Assembly (NCBI GenBank): GCA_947650285.1
Contig: CANTFL010000479.1
Coordinates: 82,447 to 146,446 of the forward strand
Reading direction: 5' to 3'
DNA: 64,000 nt
Source of the DNA: Hyaloperonospora brassicae
Taxonomy: Eukaryota > Oomycota > Peronosporomycetes > Peronosporales > Peronosporaceae
Positions 1 to 14,835 of the stretch are shown in pieces (the first letter of the stretch is position 1; each line of letters opens with the position of its first letter). The position numbers were made by a program, and so were the translations under genes. The notes below the pieces were generated by a model that was given only the letters and a program-made list of their open reading frames with translations, was not told where the DNA came from and made no database searches.

Positions 1-4453
<4,453 letters not shown>

Positions 4454-6270
4454 CTACCGACTGACCGTGGCGGGAACAACTCACCACGTCGATCAGCGCC
4501 GTGTTCCCACTATCGTGGCGGGAACAACGACCATGTCGTTCAGCTTATGTATTTGAATAAATTGTTAATTCTATTAAGGTCCTAACTACATGATATACGG
4601 GCGCATAGCTGCAATAAATATTGTTACTTGCCGTGTGTGCCTCAAATTTAAACGATCACCTGTATTTATATAAATGCGTTAGGTACGGACGGATATTGCA
4701 CAAAGAATGTGGCAACGATTATAATCCGACCCATTCTGACTTGACTTCTGACACTGTCTGATCAGGTTCGTACTGCCCGGTGAAAATTTTAAATTTATTG
4801 ATCGATCACATGTTGATTTTACAGATATGCAAATAACATAACTTTGCAATATTCTAAGTTATCCGCTGATCTGTGCGATCAGTATCGAACTATCATGCAT
4901 TTGCACAAAACAATTTTTTTCTTGAAAACAGCGGATAAACTCAATGCCCGGCAGATTTTACTCAGATAATGCAACATTGGTGTTCGTAAATTGGTCGATG
5001 CAGACGAAGGACCTTGCTTGTGAGAAGTTTAGTGCAGTGCAATGTAGACGATATGTAGTACGCCTGGTTGGTATGTTTGACTTCGCCGCCACGCTTCCTA
5101 GCGTCTGTAAGGACTCCCACATAATATGATCAAAAAGGTTCACATGCATATTTATTGTGCGTGGTTAACCTCCAAAAATAAGAATAAAAGTAGACTAACA
5201 ATTCTGATGTGTTTTCGATCTTTCACGTCGTTGCTACGCAAAACTTACTTTACAACATTTTACCATGTGTGGCTCATCAATTAATCATTAGGTACTTGCT
5301 TTCGGCCTACTAAATGTTGGATGTACAAATCGTTCCAGCATTACTCTCATTAAGGTTAAGCTGGAACTGATTTGTGAAACGCTAGTTCCGTAACGGAACA
5401 CGCTATTACAGATGACAGGTAAGACCTTGTGTGAACCGAGCACATGGCTACGTACATCCGACGCCACGTACAAGTGGCGTGAGGAAGTGCGAGAAAGTAG
5501 ACATAGTTAGAAAGCTCTGTCCAGGGAAGAGTAGAACTGTATTAAATATAGTTATGTATCTTTGAAAATTCATTTTTGTCTACATCAAACCAATTAAACT
5601 ACAATCCCTTATGTGTGTGATTTGCTCACCTTCCATTGAGCGCGTCAAGCAGCCTTTGGTGGTATTATATAATTGATGTAGCGTCTACATCAACCACTTA
5701 GTGGAGCAACCAAGAATATTACCCTCGGGAGAAATATTCTGCCAGCATTATCTCTTCTCGAGTAAAGTTAATTGAATATTATATTAGAAACAATTAATTT
5801 AATCGATACATTCATGTCAATTCTTATAAAACAGACTCACCCCGTTTCAACTTTCGTCAATGTGAGCATACCTAAATATATAAATATTGTTTTCTTTTTT
5901 ATTGATAGAATTACACCATTGCCAAATATTTTACAATTTGTATAAAAAGAATGATACAATAGAGGTAGAAGCCCTGATAAGTCATAGAAACATTTGTTTA
6001 GTAAAGTGCAGATGTGTTTACCCTGCATTTATTGTCAGTAAAAATTAAGTATGTATGGCGTGCGGGCTTTACATAGGATATCTTGAGAATTGTCTAATGT
6101 ATAACACATATCAAAAGATTGTTTAAAACGAGAAAATGTCTTTATAACATTAAGTTTAAAAATAAATAAGATAATATAAAAATCATTTCTTAATTGTACA
6201 AATAAAATTAATCCTGTTATGATTAAAAAATAAAATTAATTTGTTTAGATAGTATATAAATAAAAAGAGT
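4454..6270. other. AT-rich intergenic DNA without recognisable genes
   Basis: Open frames are short and lack family motifs. Bases about 5458-5560 (CGACGCCACGTACAAGTGGC through GTAGAACTGT) resemble 63869-63945 near the window end and may be an old LTR-derived repeat. Nothing else could be identified. Confidence 0.6.
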
Positions 6271-6360
6271 TTTTGTAACATGTGTATCAAAAATAAATTT
6301 TTCGCAAGATGTGATACAAGGTAGGTTATATAAGACATATATTTAATTTATAACGATCAA

Positions 6361-6430
6361 AAGGAATGCTATCGTAAATGTAAACAGTGTGGTACATCGG
6401 GACACAACAAGGCTACATGCCGCTGGTATT
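6361..6430 (+). pseudogene. Transposase C-terminal zinc-knuckle remnant
   Basis: The frame reads ECYRKCKQCGTSGHNKATC then RWY and TAA. The spacing C-x2-C-x4-H-x4-C is a CCHC zinc knuckle. Such a knuckle at the extreme C-terminus is typical of Mutator-like transposases. Upstream the frame closes within about 45 bases, so nearly all of the protein has been deleted. It lies just inside the left terminal repeat. Confidence 0.55.
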
Positions 6431-6548
6431 AACGTTAGACTTCCGAGATATTACACCGTAACGCTATGTTTTGGTCTAACTTGTATATAGCTGAATTTAT
6501 ATTATAAAGATACCCCATACTTTACATTTATTACAATAATGTTAGGCG

Positions 6549-6948
6549 CCGAGCAAAAGTAAATGCGGCAACGACTTTTGAATAAACGGCTCAAGCGATC
6601 GCGGCGGATACGCCTGATGCTTTTCTCGGTCGTTAAAGTAATGGTTAAACTGATCCCGTACGAGCTGCAAGTCCTTCATATTGGCATCCCACAGACTTGC
6701 TTGCGTAAGAACGAGTACGCCGGAGTCATGTTCACGTTCGTATGTTTTCCGAGCTTATCGACGCGATTTCCACAAGCTAAACGCGACAGATACTCGTCAC
6801 ATTCCTTGTGCCACGTCGAAATATGCACACTCGACGTCGGGGGCTTCAATGGTGTCACTTTAAACCATAGAAAGCGTCCATTCGGTCGATCGATCGATAT
6901 GACTTGTCCAACTTCATCCACTCGCCCTCTTGTTCGCTGCCAATACAA
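6549..6948 (-). pseudogene. Frameshifted coding remnant inside the element, function unknown
   Basis: A minus-strand frame from 6948 reads about 90 residues (starting MYWQRTRGRVDEVGQVISID). After a one-base shift near 6680 it continues as WDANMKDLQLVRDQFNHYF to about 6549. The two pieces look like one former protein. I do not recognise the family. Its position inside the inverted-repeat element makes a transposon protein likely. Confidence 0.35.
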
Positions 6949-7370
6949 TGCTGCGTGGTCCCGTGCGAGGACTCAGAATAAGAATCAGACTTATAAGATG
7001 CCGTCTTTGAATTCGGTGATGAGATTTTGTATTAGATAAAGGTGTTGGGCGAAACTTCAGCTGTCACACCCTTGACTGTCGTGACGCGGTGAAAGCCTCC
7101 GCCCGCTGCTAGTGCATTGCCATACATCACTTCTAATTCGGTAAAGAACTCGCAGTGTACTTTAGCAGTAAGCGCCTCCCCCGTCTTCTCGGGCGGAATC
7201 AGATGATGGTAGCCAGATGCACCCTGTCAATACTTGATCAAACAAACAGTAACTTGGGCCATAAGATAGCTTTCAATTTGATCGTTGTCATTCAATTTAT
7301 ATTTTTTGTATAAATACCTTGTATCACATCTTGCGAAATTTTCGTTTTTGTATCACATCTTGCGAAACAC

Positions 7371-8572
7371 CGATAAAAAGCGCCCCATGTACTAGTATAC
7401 TCAAGTGCCTTCCATGTCGAGATACATGATGCATCCATACTTCAATTGACTCCAGCGCGGCACATTGATTTACGTTATCTTTCATTATATGATGCTACTC
7501 AACGCAATTTTTATGAGCACGACAAATCTACTTAAACCCCTTACAGTGGGTGCTGACAATTCGTTGTGTCTGTTGCTTGAATCCCATCTTTATAAATAAC
7601 CTTGTTATTAGTATTAAGCGTAGCTCCGTAAGAGCAGCTTTACATTCGTCTTTCTCTAGCTACACACACATACACGCACGCGTACACTGTCCGTCATGAG
7701 CACCAGCACACGCGTGTTGCGGGCGTTCGTGCACGCGAAACCATCCACTGCAGCGGCTGCACCACGTGCCTTTACCTTGGCCACACGCGACTGCATCGTC
7801 ATCTGCGGCTGCGGCTGCTCCGGCTGCTCCGACTGCGACTCGGAGTCCGACTGCGACTGCGACCCAAACTTCGCCGGCGTCGGAACGGACTCGGCGAGCG
7901 TCGACGTTGACCACTGCAGAACGGCGACAGGACACGTCGACGTATTACCGCCGGTGAGCGCGGACAGGCGAACCACAATTAGAACAACATTCGTAGAAAC
8001 CGAAGCGCCTACAACAACAACAGCAGCAGCAACAATGGTAGTAGTATCAACATTAGCAACTGAAACAACAATAACAAAGGCAATGGCATTAATATATATC
8101 AACAGCACTAGTACCGACATAACTGAGTTTACGGCCGCTACCGATGATACTGAGACGAGTTTACGTACTTATATCTCGCATCTGTGCCTGCAACTGGTGG
8201 CTGCAAGTGCAGCACGCCCGCGGCAGAACCCTCTCCGCGCCGCCCCAAACACGGCGGGGGTTGGTCACGGCCGTAAACTGGGGAAAAAATATTCAGAACG
8301 TGTGGTTATTTTTGTGCCACATTAACTAGTGTATCCTTAGACGCGGGGCAGTTTTTTAAGAAATCGTTAGCCGCTCCCCCAAGATTTCGTTCACCACTCC
8401 CCCACCCTTTTATATTACCGTATTTTACTAGATTCACGCCTTCTGATAGGTAGGATCGAGAATATTGCCGGTTTTCAGAAGTGATTTACAATCTCAGTCA
8501 TAAATCATAAAACGCTAATTCCAAACAATTAATGCATGTCTGTAAGTCGGCGACGCGTGAAAGCTAGATTGG
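7371..8572. other. Intergenic DNA with a low-complexity open frame
   Basis: A GC-rich patch at about 7690-8000 contains runs of Gly/Cys/Ser/Asp codons (CTGCGGCTGCGGCTGCTCC type repeats) followed by ACA/GCA triplet runs. Outside it I see nothing recognisable. Confidence 0.5.
7696..8325 (+). CDS. Low-complexity ORF, doubtful gene
   Basis: An ATG-initiated frame of 209 residues containing a Cys/Gly/Ser/Asp-rich segment (CGCGCSGCSDCDSESDCDCD) and Thr-rich runs, with no domain that I recognise. The opposite strand is also open through most of this stretch because the DNA is repetitive, so coding potential is weak. No signal peptide or intron signal stands out. It could be a retroelement gag remnant or non-coding. 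Confidence 0.2.
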   Translation: MSTSTRVLRAFVHAKPSTAAAAPRAFTLATRDCIVICGCGCSGCSDCDSESDCDCDPNFAGVGTDSASVDVDHCRTATGHVDVLPPVSADRRTTIRTTFVETEAPTTTTAAATMVVVSTLATETTITKAMALIYINSTSTDITEFTAATDDTETSLRTYISHLCLQLVAASAARPRQNPLRAAPNTAGVGHGRKLGKKYSERVVIFVPH

Positions 8573-9362
8573 GACGTTGAGCGTCGACTCGAGGTGGCAT
8601 TTTGTCAGGCAACAAGTGCGCTCGTCACGTGTTTCCAGCAAATCATGTACGTCCATACACGCAACCACGGGAGTTTTGGTCCAAATCCACTACAAGTTCG
8701 CTGCGGTATGACTTGCTTGAAATGATTACGCGAATCAGGTTTTTGTGCTCTGTGGAGAGCTTGCTGTCGATATACGGCAACGAGCTAGGAATGCTGGGTG
8801 ATACTGAGACAGCTGTCAAAGAGCTGGGGCGAGTGCTCATTAAGCTGCGGTCTATGAAATCCCCGCGCGCGGCGGCGTTCCGTGTCTCCATTTATTCAGG
8901 ACCATCAGGCATCGTGGTCGAGCTTCCGATCATTACACGTCTTGAGAGTGAATACCTGAGCGTAGCATGCATCCAGTTCCAGTCCAGGACGCAGTATCAG
9001 GGGCCATTTTTTTGCCGCTTTTGACTCCAGAGGAGAGGATGCGCGCAAAGTTTTGTTTCAGAAGCCTATTCGGGTCGTGCCGGTGTTCTTCTTGCAGGGA
9101 ATGAATGAAATGCAAACGGTGGCAAACACGGTTGGCTCCGTTGCAGAAAGAGATTAATGCTGACGAGGATAGGGACGCGCTGCCGCTGCTACCGCAGTAC
9201 TTTGCACGGAATGTAATCGGCTGGCCATGAGTGACGCGATGATTCGCTTTGTGGATGGCTTGTCGTTCGTGGTGTCGCGGACAAGGCTGGACCTTACTCA
9301 CTGGCACGCTTGAGCTGTTTCGTAAAGTCTGCTACGTCAAATTCACTTGTGTCGGAGTCAAG
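8573..9362 (+). pseudogene. INPP4-type inositol polyphosphate 4-phosphatase pseudogene, repeat copy A
   Basis: Contains an alpha-helical segment (MITRIRFLCSVESLLSIYGN, then ELGMLGDTETAVKEL) and, after a one-base shift at about 9003, HFFAAFDSRGEDARKVLFQ then PIRVVPVFFLQGMNEMQTVA. After another shift comes LQKEINADEDRDALPLLPQY. The block PVFFxxGxNExQTxAxxxG...LQxxIN is characteristic of type II inositol-3,4-bisphosphate 4-phosphatases, just upstream of their CX5R catalytic loop. No CKSAKDRT-like loop follows. Intact members remove the 4-phosphate of PI(3,4)P2. At least two frameshifts break this copy. It is a direct repeat of 9817-10606. Confidence 0.55.
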
Positions 9363-9619
9363 TCTGAACAACGGAGGCTAGCCGAAACCGTTGTCGCAAT
9401 AACAATTACTGAAGAAGAGTTTCAAAGCATGTAAGGAGGGGATGGAAAGTCCGATGCGGTTGACATAGTATCCTATATGATGGTAGGCTGCTTGGATGAC
9501 AGGTTAACGCTTGCAGTACCAAGTAGTGAATGCTGCTCATCGCCACAGGCTCCAAAGTCTGATGTGGACCTGGCGAAAGTGCCAATTGTGAGTGGTGCAA
9601 CAGCTAGTGGAAATGTTCC

Positions 9620-10606
9620 ATTTCACAAACATGGAATGGTACCACGACGGTAGGAGCCTTCGCAGCGAATGTGTACGGCTTCGGCTTCAAGATCGGTGGC
9701 GTGCGCCAGATGCGTGAAGAGTTGGATAGACTTCATACGCGCCTCTTGAAAGCCGAGAAAGCGAGCTCTGATCTTACATTGAGCGCGTTGGAGCGCAAGT
9801 ACAATGAGCTGAAATGGAACGTTGATCGTCGACCCGAGGTGGCATTTTATCAGGCAATAACTGCGCTCGTCACGTATTTCCAGCAAACCATGTACTTCCA
9901 TACACGCTACCACGGGAGGTTTGGTCCGAATCCACTACAAGTTTGCTGCGGTATGACTTGCTTGAAATGATTACGCGAATCAGGTTTTTGTGCTCTGTGG
10001 AGAGCTTGCTGTCGATATACGGCAACGAGCTAGGAATGCTGGGTGATACTGAGACAGCTGTCAAAGAGCTGAGGCGAGTGCTCATTAAGCTGCGGTCTAT
10101 GAAATCCCCGCGCGCGGCGGCGTTCCGTGTCTCCATTTATTCAGGACCATCAGGCATCGTGGTCGAGCTTCCGATCATTACACGTCGTGCGAGTGAATAC
10201 CTGAGCGTAGCATGCATCCAGTTCCAGTCCAGGACGCAGTATCAGGGGCCATTTTTTTGCCGCTTTTGACTCCAGAGGAGAGGATGCGCGCAAAGTTTTG
10301 TTTCAGAAGCCTATTCGGGTCGTGCCGGTGTTCTCCTTGCAGGGAATGAATGAAATGCAAACAGTGGCAAACAAGGTTGGCTCCGTTGCAGAAAGAGATT
10401 AATGCTGACGGGGATAGGGACGCGCTGCCGCTGCTACCGCAGTACTTTGCACGGAAGGTAATCGGCTGGCCATGAGTGACGCGATGATTCGCTTTGTGGA
10501 TGGTTTGTTGTTCGTGGTGTCGCGTACAAGGCTGGACCTTACTCACTGGCACGCTTGAGCTGTTTCGTACAGTCTGCTACGTCAAATTCACTTATGTCGG
10601 AGCCAA
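9620..10606 (+). pseudogene. INPP4-type phosphatase pseudogene, repeat copy B with extra upstream exon
   Basis: Bases 9817-10606 repeat 8573-9362 at an offset of about 1245, with scattered substitutions. The same frameshifts are present, so the gene was broken before it was duplicated. Unlike copy A, this copy keeps upstream coding DNA: from 9671 a frame reads as a coiled-coil-like helix (MREELDRLHTRLLKAEKA) and continues as PEVAFYQAITALVTYFQQ. The end of homology at about 10606 shows where the duplicated unit stops. No catalytic CX5R loop was found downstream. Confidence 0.55.
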
Positions 10607-11460
10607 GGCTTGTAGCGATTCTCCTGCATGGACACTGTGACAATGACATCAAAAAATGCTATAACCGAAATAGTCTTCAAGCCAGCCGCAGAGGTTTTCC
10701 AAGAGGTACATCAATCGTCGTAATGCATATTCAATTGACTAACCAGACCAGCGTGTAATTAGATGACGGTAGTGGCTCGACGTGACGTCTGATAAGAGCC
10801 AGACTGAGATTTCCTCAATAGGTGGTTACCGAATAGGCAGTCTGCATCCACTAGGCACTACAAATGACTTCGTTTTGATTCAAATGGAGATCGACCGCAG
10901 TATTGACGCCCACTCCTCCTCTTCGTTGTGCACAATGCAGTCAAGTGACTGGTCCAAGCCGATCAACATCAAAGCAGTGATCACCGGCATCAACGAAGAT
11001 GGCTCACTGGGCGCTATAAGCTCCGTCACTTGCGTCATGAGCGTTGTTTTTATGTAAACATCTGATAAGTCGTTAAAGACCGCTATCAACAAGGTTCTTG
11101 TCGAATACTTTTCCACTCACGGATACAGTGATGAATCTAACTCATATTAATGGTCTTGTTGATTCAAATGGGGACGCAAACCGTGGCAAGCAACAAGATT
11201 TACATCCACGAGACGATCGGCTGCCTCATGTCCGTGTCAGCTGGATTGCAGGCACTGTTAGGCCACAAGAGCATGTCTGAAATGATACATTGCGGTTAAT
11301 TGAATGGCTCGACTTCTGTGCGTTTTCAAGCCAATGTTTTAATTGATTGCTATAGATTGGTGCGTATAAAGACTGGTCAGGTGGAGCCTCGTTTATGAGC
11401 ATTACTACGTTCGGTGAGATAAGTCACCTGCCCAACTCGAACGACGTGCCTCACTGCGAC
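10607..11460 (+). pseudogene. Decayed coding-like DNA downstream of the phosphatase remnant
   Basis: Open stretches such as 10782-11057 (91 codons, KPINIKAVITGINEDGSLGA) and 11098-11280 alternate with stops. The composition looks coding but I cannot assign a family. It may be more of the same broken gene or of a neighbour. It holds no other feature that I can support. Confidence 0.3.
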
Positions 11461-11587
11461 TCGCTTATGTTTGGCGCTATTATTTTTTAAAGCGCCAAAG
11501 AAAAGTGTATTTCCACTTTTGAAGTCGCGAGAATATCTATCTGATGATCGATAAAGAGCTCAAGCATTTGTCCATAGCGTCCACTAT

Positions 11588-12790
11588 TTGACCTTCTTCG
11601 TCGTCTCTCCATCTTCTTGTATTTGTTTCAATCACTCCACGCAGACAGTAAGTCTATTATCTTCCAATGACAAGATACGAAACTGTAGCAGACCCTCAAT
11701 TTTCGTTTTCGTACCAAAATCGCACGACGCGCTAAGTCTTCATATCCACCGGCGGCGACTCCATCGCAGTAGAGGCCACAGCCACGGACGCAGTTTTCGT
11801 CCCTCCTCCCATCGCCATGCACATCGCGGCTGCTATCGATCCTACTCACTGTCGTCGCACTCTTCGCCCAAAAGCGCGTCCCACTCCAGGTCGCGCTCTC
11901 GTGATCTTCGTCGCTCGTCCAAGTCGCCATATAAACGCCGCAAGAAATAGTCCAAGACTAATCAGCGCTTTCCACGATCGAGCTCTGCTTCGCGCAGTCG
12001 ATCTTTAAATCGACCAAGTGGCAGCTTATATTAGGAGAAAAAGGATAGCGGTAGAGACACAAGATTTCCTGGAATAGCAGCAAATGGAGCATATGTAGAA
12101 GTGAGACGAGAGTGAAGAAGGTGTATTGAAACAGATTCGAGTTGAAAAAAGGCGAAGAGGGTGAAAAGACAATCAATTAACGGGATCGTGTGTTGGACGT
12201 GAAGCCTTTTGATTAAAGTACTGATACTGTGGTAGCATCCAAGACGCTTGCTAATAGCTGAGATGCTGATGGTTACGGCCAGCGCGTTTACTCTAGCTGA
12301 GTGGAGAAGAAGGACGTTGCAGATTATGTAACTGCTACGCCGGTGACGAGTGGAGGTGTTACACTAAATAAGTTCAACTTCAGCGGCATCTCGTTAAAGT
12401 CTGTCAATCCAAAAAACGCAGAAGAGTCAAAGTACTATGCAGAAACCTGCGATTCTCTAAAGTAGGTTGGACGAAGGCAGTGATGACGCCAATCCTGGGG
12501 ACATTAATATTGTAACAGAAGTGACAAGTGAAGCGTCGCAGGAGGAAAAAATAAGCAAAAAAGAATAGCGAGCAAATTTTCTAGCGGAAGTAGATGCGGT
12601 ACCAAAACAACAGACACTATGCCTACCAGGAGACGAAGAGAAAGGTGAAACGCTGGAATAGCGAAAAAGACGTTAAGAAGTAGAAGCTCAGCAGCGTGAG
12701 CGCGTTCAAAAGTCTGTCCAAGAAGTTGAACCGCTGGATGCCTATATGAGTGGTCTCGTCGATGGGGCAGCTCTAAATAAGTTCATAGTC
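11588..12790 (+). pseudogene. PRP5/DDX46-like spliceosomal helicase, N-terminal remnant with stop codons
   Basis: Starts with an Arg/Ser-rich segment (HSRSRSRDLRRSSKSPYKRRKK then TAG). After shifts a long consistent frame from about 12300 reads VEKKDVADYVTATPVTSGG and on, then RLDEGSDDANPGDINIV and EVEAQQRERVQKSVQEVEPL followed by DAYMSGLV. An RS-rich tail, a charged helix and a PLDAYM block before the helicase core are the arrangement of PRP5/DDX46, an ATPase that loads U2 snRNP. In-frame TAG or TAA codons interrupt the frame at least five times, and at least two frameshifts occur. The helicase core does not follow on this strand. Confidence 0.5.
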
Positions 12791-13158
12791 TCGTCGCACT
12801 TCATGTCATAAAAAATTAAGCTCTTAAAGGTATCATCAACATCAACATTGCCCTCACAGATGATAAAAACGGGGTGATTTACTGGGGTAGTGGTGCGGTC
12901 GGCTAATCTTTAAGGTGATAAATGCCGGTTCAGCCTCCTCAATGTGTAAAAAATATACCTGAGGGTGATAATCGTAGAGCGGTTTCCACAGTAGCTGAAA
13001 ATCTACCACTACCTCTCAAAAACCATGTTTTAAATATACCGTATATAGTGGGTCATTCGCGTACCCGAAAATGTCTGACACAACCAATCACAGATTAAAA
13101 TTACAGGGCGCAAAGCATGTGAGAGTACTCCAGCATATGTAATGTCTCTCCTCTCGCT
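12791..13158. other. Unassigned DNA between two helicase-like fragments
   Basis: No open frame of note. Short GGTGATAA-type motifs recur at about 12870, 12915 and 12965. Nothing else was recognised. Confidence 0.5.
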
Positions 13159-13544
13159 TCATGTTTCATAAACTTCCTGAGATGCATCCAAGTCTGGGAC
13201 GCTCGCGCGACCGATGTTGACCAGAACACGTTGTAGTAGTAAATCATTCGCAAATCTATAATAAATTGGCGGCATCGGTTTAGCGATGATTAAGGCCTGA
13301 CCTGCAAAGCTGTTCAATGTCGTAAAATGCTCACAACACAGCCATAGTCCCACGTTCGATCGACTCCTTCCGAATGAATCGATTTGCATAGTTTCATCTT
13401 CATATCGCTAAGCAGTACAAATTGTTTTAGTTTACCTGAAGTAGCCACCACAACTTGGACCCCGCAATGGAGAATAAAGTTCGATTGATGCCGCTTATTA
13501 TATTTGATAATGCTGCTTAAAAATCGATACATTACCCTAAACAA
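13159..13544 (-). pseudogene. DEAD-box RNA helicase fragment, inverted
   Basis: Two overlapping minus-strand frames join into one helicase-like reading. The first gives VQVVVATSGKLKQF, matching the motif Ib region (VATPGRL) of DEAD-box helicases. The second gives GQALIIAKPMPPIYYRFAND then LLLQRVLVNIGRAS, matching the SAT-motif segment and the strand that follows (SATxPxxxRxxAxDLLxxPVxVNIG). The SAT triplet itself is degenerate. A frameshift near 13380 and the absence of an intact DEAD box show decay. It may come from a DBP2/p68-like gene rather than from the PRP5-like remnant to its left. Confidence 0.4.
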
Positions 13545-13748
13545 GTAGCTGGTAAAGTGCTTCAGTACATCAGACGCCTGCTTCCATGTTCGCGTGACGG
13601 GTCTTCAATCAGAGAAAACGGAACTTCGTGACCAACAAATGAAGTCCTTGTCTTTCTTCTATTGCTAGCATCATTTATGGCAGATTAAATATCGTGGTTT
13701 CCCAATAACCTGCAAATATAATGCAAATTATGTCGCGTCCTTGTAGAA

Positions 13749-13840
13749 TACACGGTTTGGATCGTAGTAGAATCAGCGTTAGCCGTCGCGGCCTCAAAGA
13801 TTACACGGTATGGATCGTAGGTGAATCAGCGTTATCCGCA
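13749..13840 (+). repeat. Imperfect pair of about 36-bp direct repeats
   Basis: ACACGGTTTGGATCGTAG followed by a GAATCAGCGTTAGCCG-type end at about 13749-13786 recurs at about 13804-13840 with a few differences. Between them is unrelated DNA. The origin is unknown. Confidence 0.6.
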
Positions 13841-14065
13841 CGATATTCTTGGACTTAGTCAGGATCAAAGTTAACGGACAAAATCCAATAAATCTAAAAA
13901 ATTGACGGGGGCGCCGAATCTTCGCTAACTATGATATGCCTTTCCCTGATACCGATAACTTTCACGTGTTTTATCTGAATACATTTTTTTACGGCAATAT
14001 TGAAACGTTGTGACCTGACCGACCGCGATTTCTGCATTTACGCCTCTTTAGGGATTTAGCGCAAC

Positions 14066-14521
14066 CTTTGCATGCTCGAAGAGCGACAGATCTCTCTCCG
14101 TGGTTCCAAAACGATGATTTAAGTCATCAACAGGTCTACCACGACTCTTTATCCGCTCAGGATCACGCACTTCATCGGATAGCGCCAGAACATGTTCGAC
14201 GATATCTCTTATTCGGTTCCCGGCGACATTGGAGTGCTCTGTCTACACCTTCCTTCTCCCATGTTTTTGGCAAGTCTACCACGTAGTGTGGATTGACTAT
14301 CTTGGGCGGCTACATCAGTCACCGGTGCTTGTCGAAATTATCAAGAGATAGCTATATGCGTCTAGCGGAGAAGAAATGTCGGCAGGGGTATTCCATTGCC
14401 GACGCTAACAAGCATGTAAACACGTTTAGTGAATATAAGCTGCACATACTGCGCTTTAATGTAAAATCTCTTATAAGTACATTGGCAAACAATGACGGCT
14501 CCATTGTCATCGACATCATTA
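14066..14521 (-). pseudogene. Mutator-like transposase, C-terminal part (right of the Copia insertion on the coding strand)
   Basis: The minus-strand frame at 14066-14218 reads IRDIVEHVLALSDEVRDPER then IKSRGRPVDDLNHRFGTTER and DLSLFEHAK. A block ending in (K/R)xRGRP before a short Ser/Thr/Glu tail is the usual C-terminus of MULE/FAR1-type transposases. The segment nearer 14521 continues the split sequence from 18304 (INDVD). Stops and shifts interrupt it. It is separated from the main transposase body by the 3.8-kb Copia element. Confidence 0.6.
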
Positions 14522-14725
14522 TGTTGGTTGATATTGTTGTTGGACGCAGATGCCGAAGTCAGTAAATTTAAATTACCTAAAACTACTCTCTGTTATCATC
14601 CTTCACTTCAATGTCCATCTTGAATCGTCTGCTTACCAACCATAACATTTCATCCAATTAGGTGCCGTATCTGGGGTTCAAGTTAACCGTTCACACGGTC
14701 CCGAACCGTGCAGGAGCGGGGCACA
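14522..14725 (-). repeat. 3' LTR of the Copia element
   Basis: Matches 18094-18300 along its length with scattered substitutions and small indels (for example the shared ACTACTCTCTGTTATC and CACGGTCCC blocks). Divergence between the two LTRs is clearly visible by eye, so the insertion is not recent. Confidence 0.85.
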
Positions 14726-14835
14726 TGTTAACACTTCCACTCACCGCTACGGCACGGTGACCTTATTCTTGATGTATTTCCGTCGCGTAGGAACTTAAGC
14801 GTCTTGGTCCCGAGTGACATTTGGTAGAATGTCAG

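Larger units (their letters stand above)
6271..7370. mobile_element. Decayed Mutator-like DNA transposon with doubled terminal motif
   Basis: The ends form inverted repeats. CCTTGTATCACATCTTGCGA on the plus strand at 7317-7336 is the reverse complement of 6302-6321, and similarity continues inward for about 50 more bases with gaps. On the right the motif TGTATCACATCTTGCGAAA occurs twice in tandem (from 7320 and at 7349-7367); on the left the outer copy is degenerate (about 6271-6290). Inside, 6361-6430 encodes RKCKQCGTSGHNKATCRWY then a stop: a CCHC zinc knuckle like that ending many Mutator-like transposases. The rest is frameshifted coding-like DNA (about 6545-7250, minus strand). The element is about 1.1 kb, too short for a full transposase. 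Confidence 0.6.

Noticed and set aside
7656..8120. Minus-strand ORF with a hydrophobic N-terminus that looks like a membrane anchor
   Set aside because: The hydrophobic run comes from triplet-repeat DNA read in one frame; the opposite strand is equally open.
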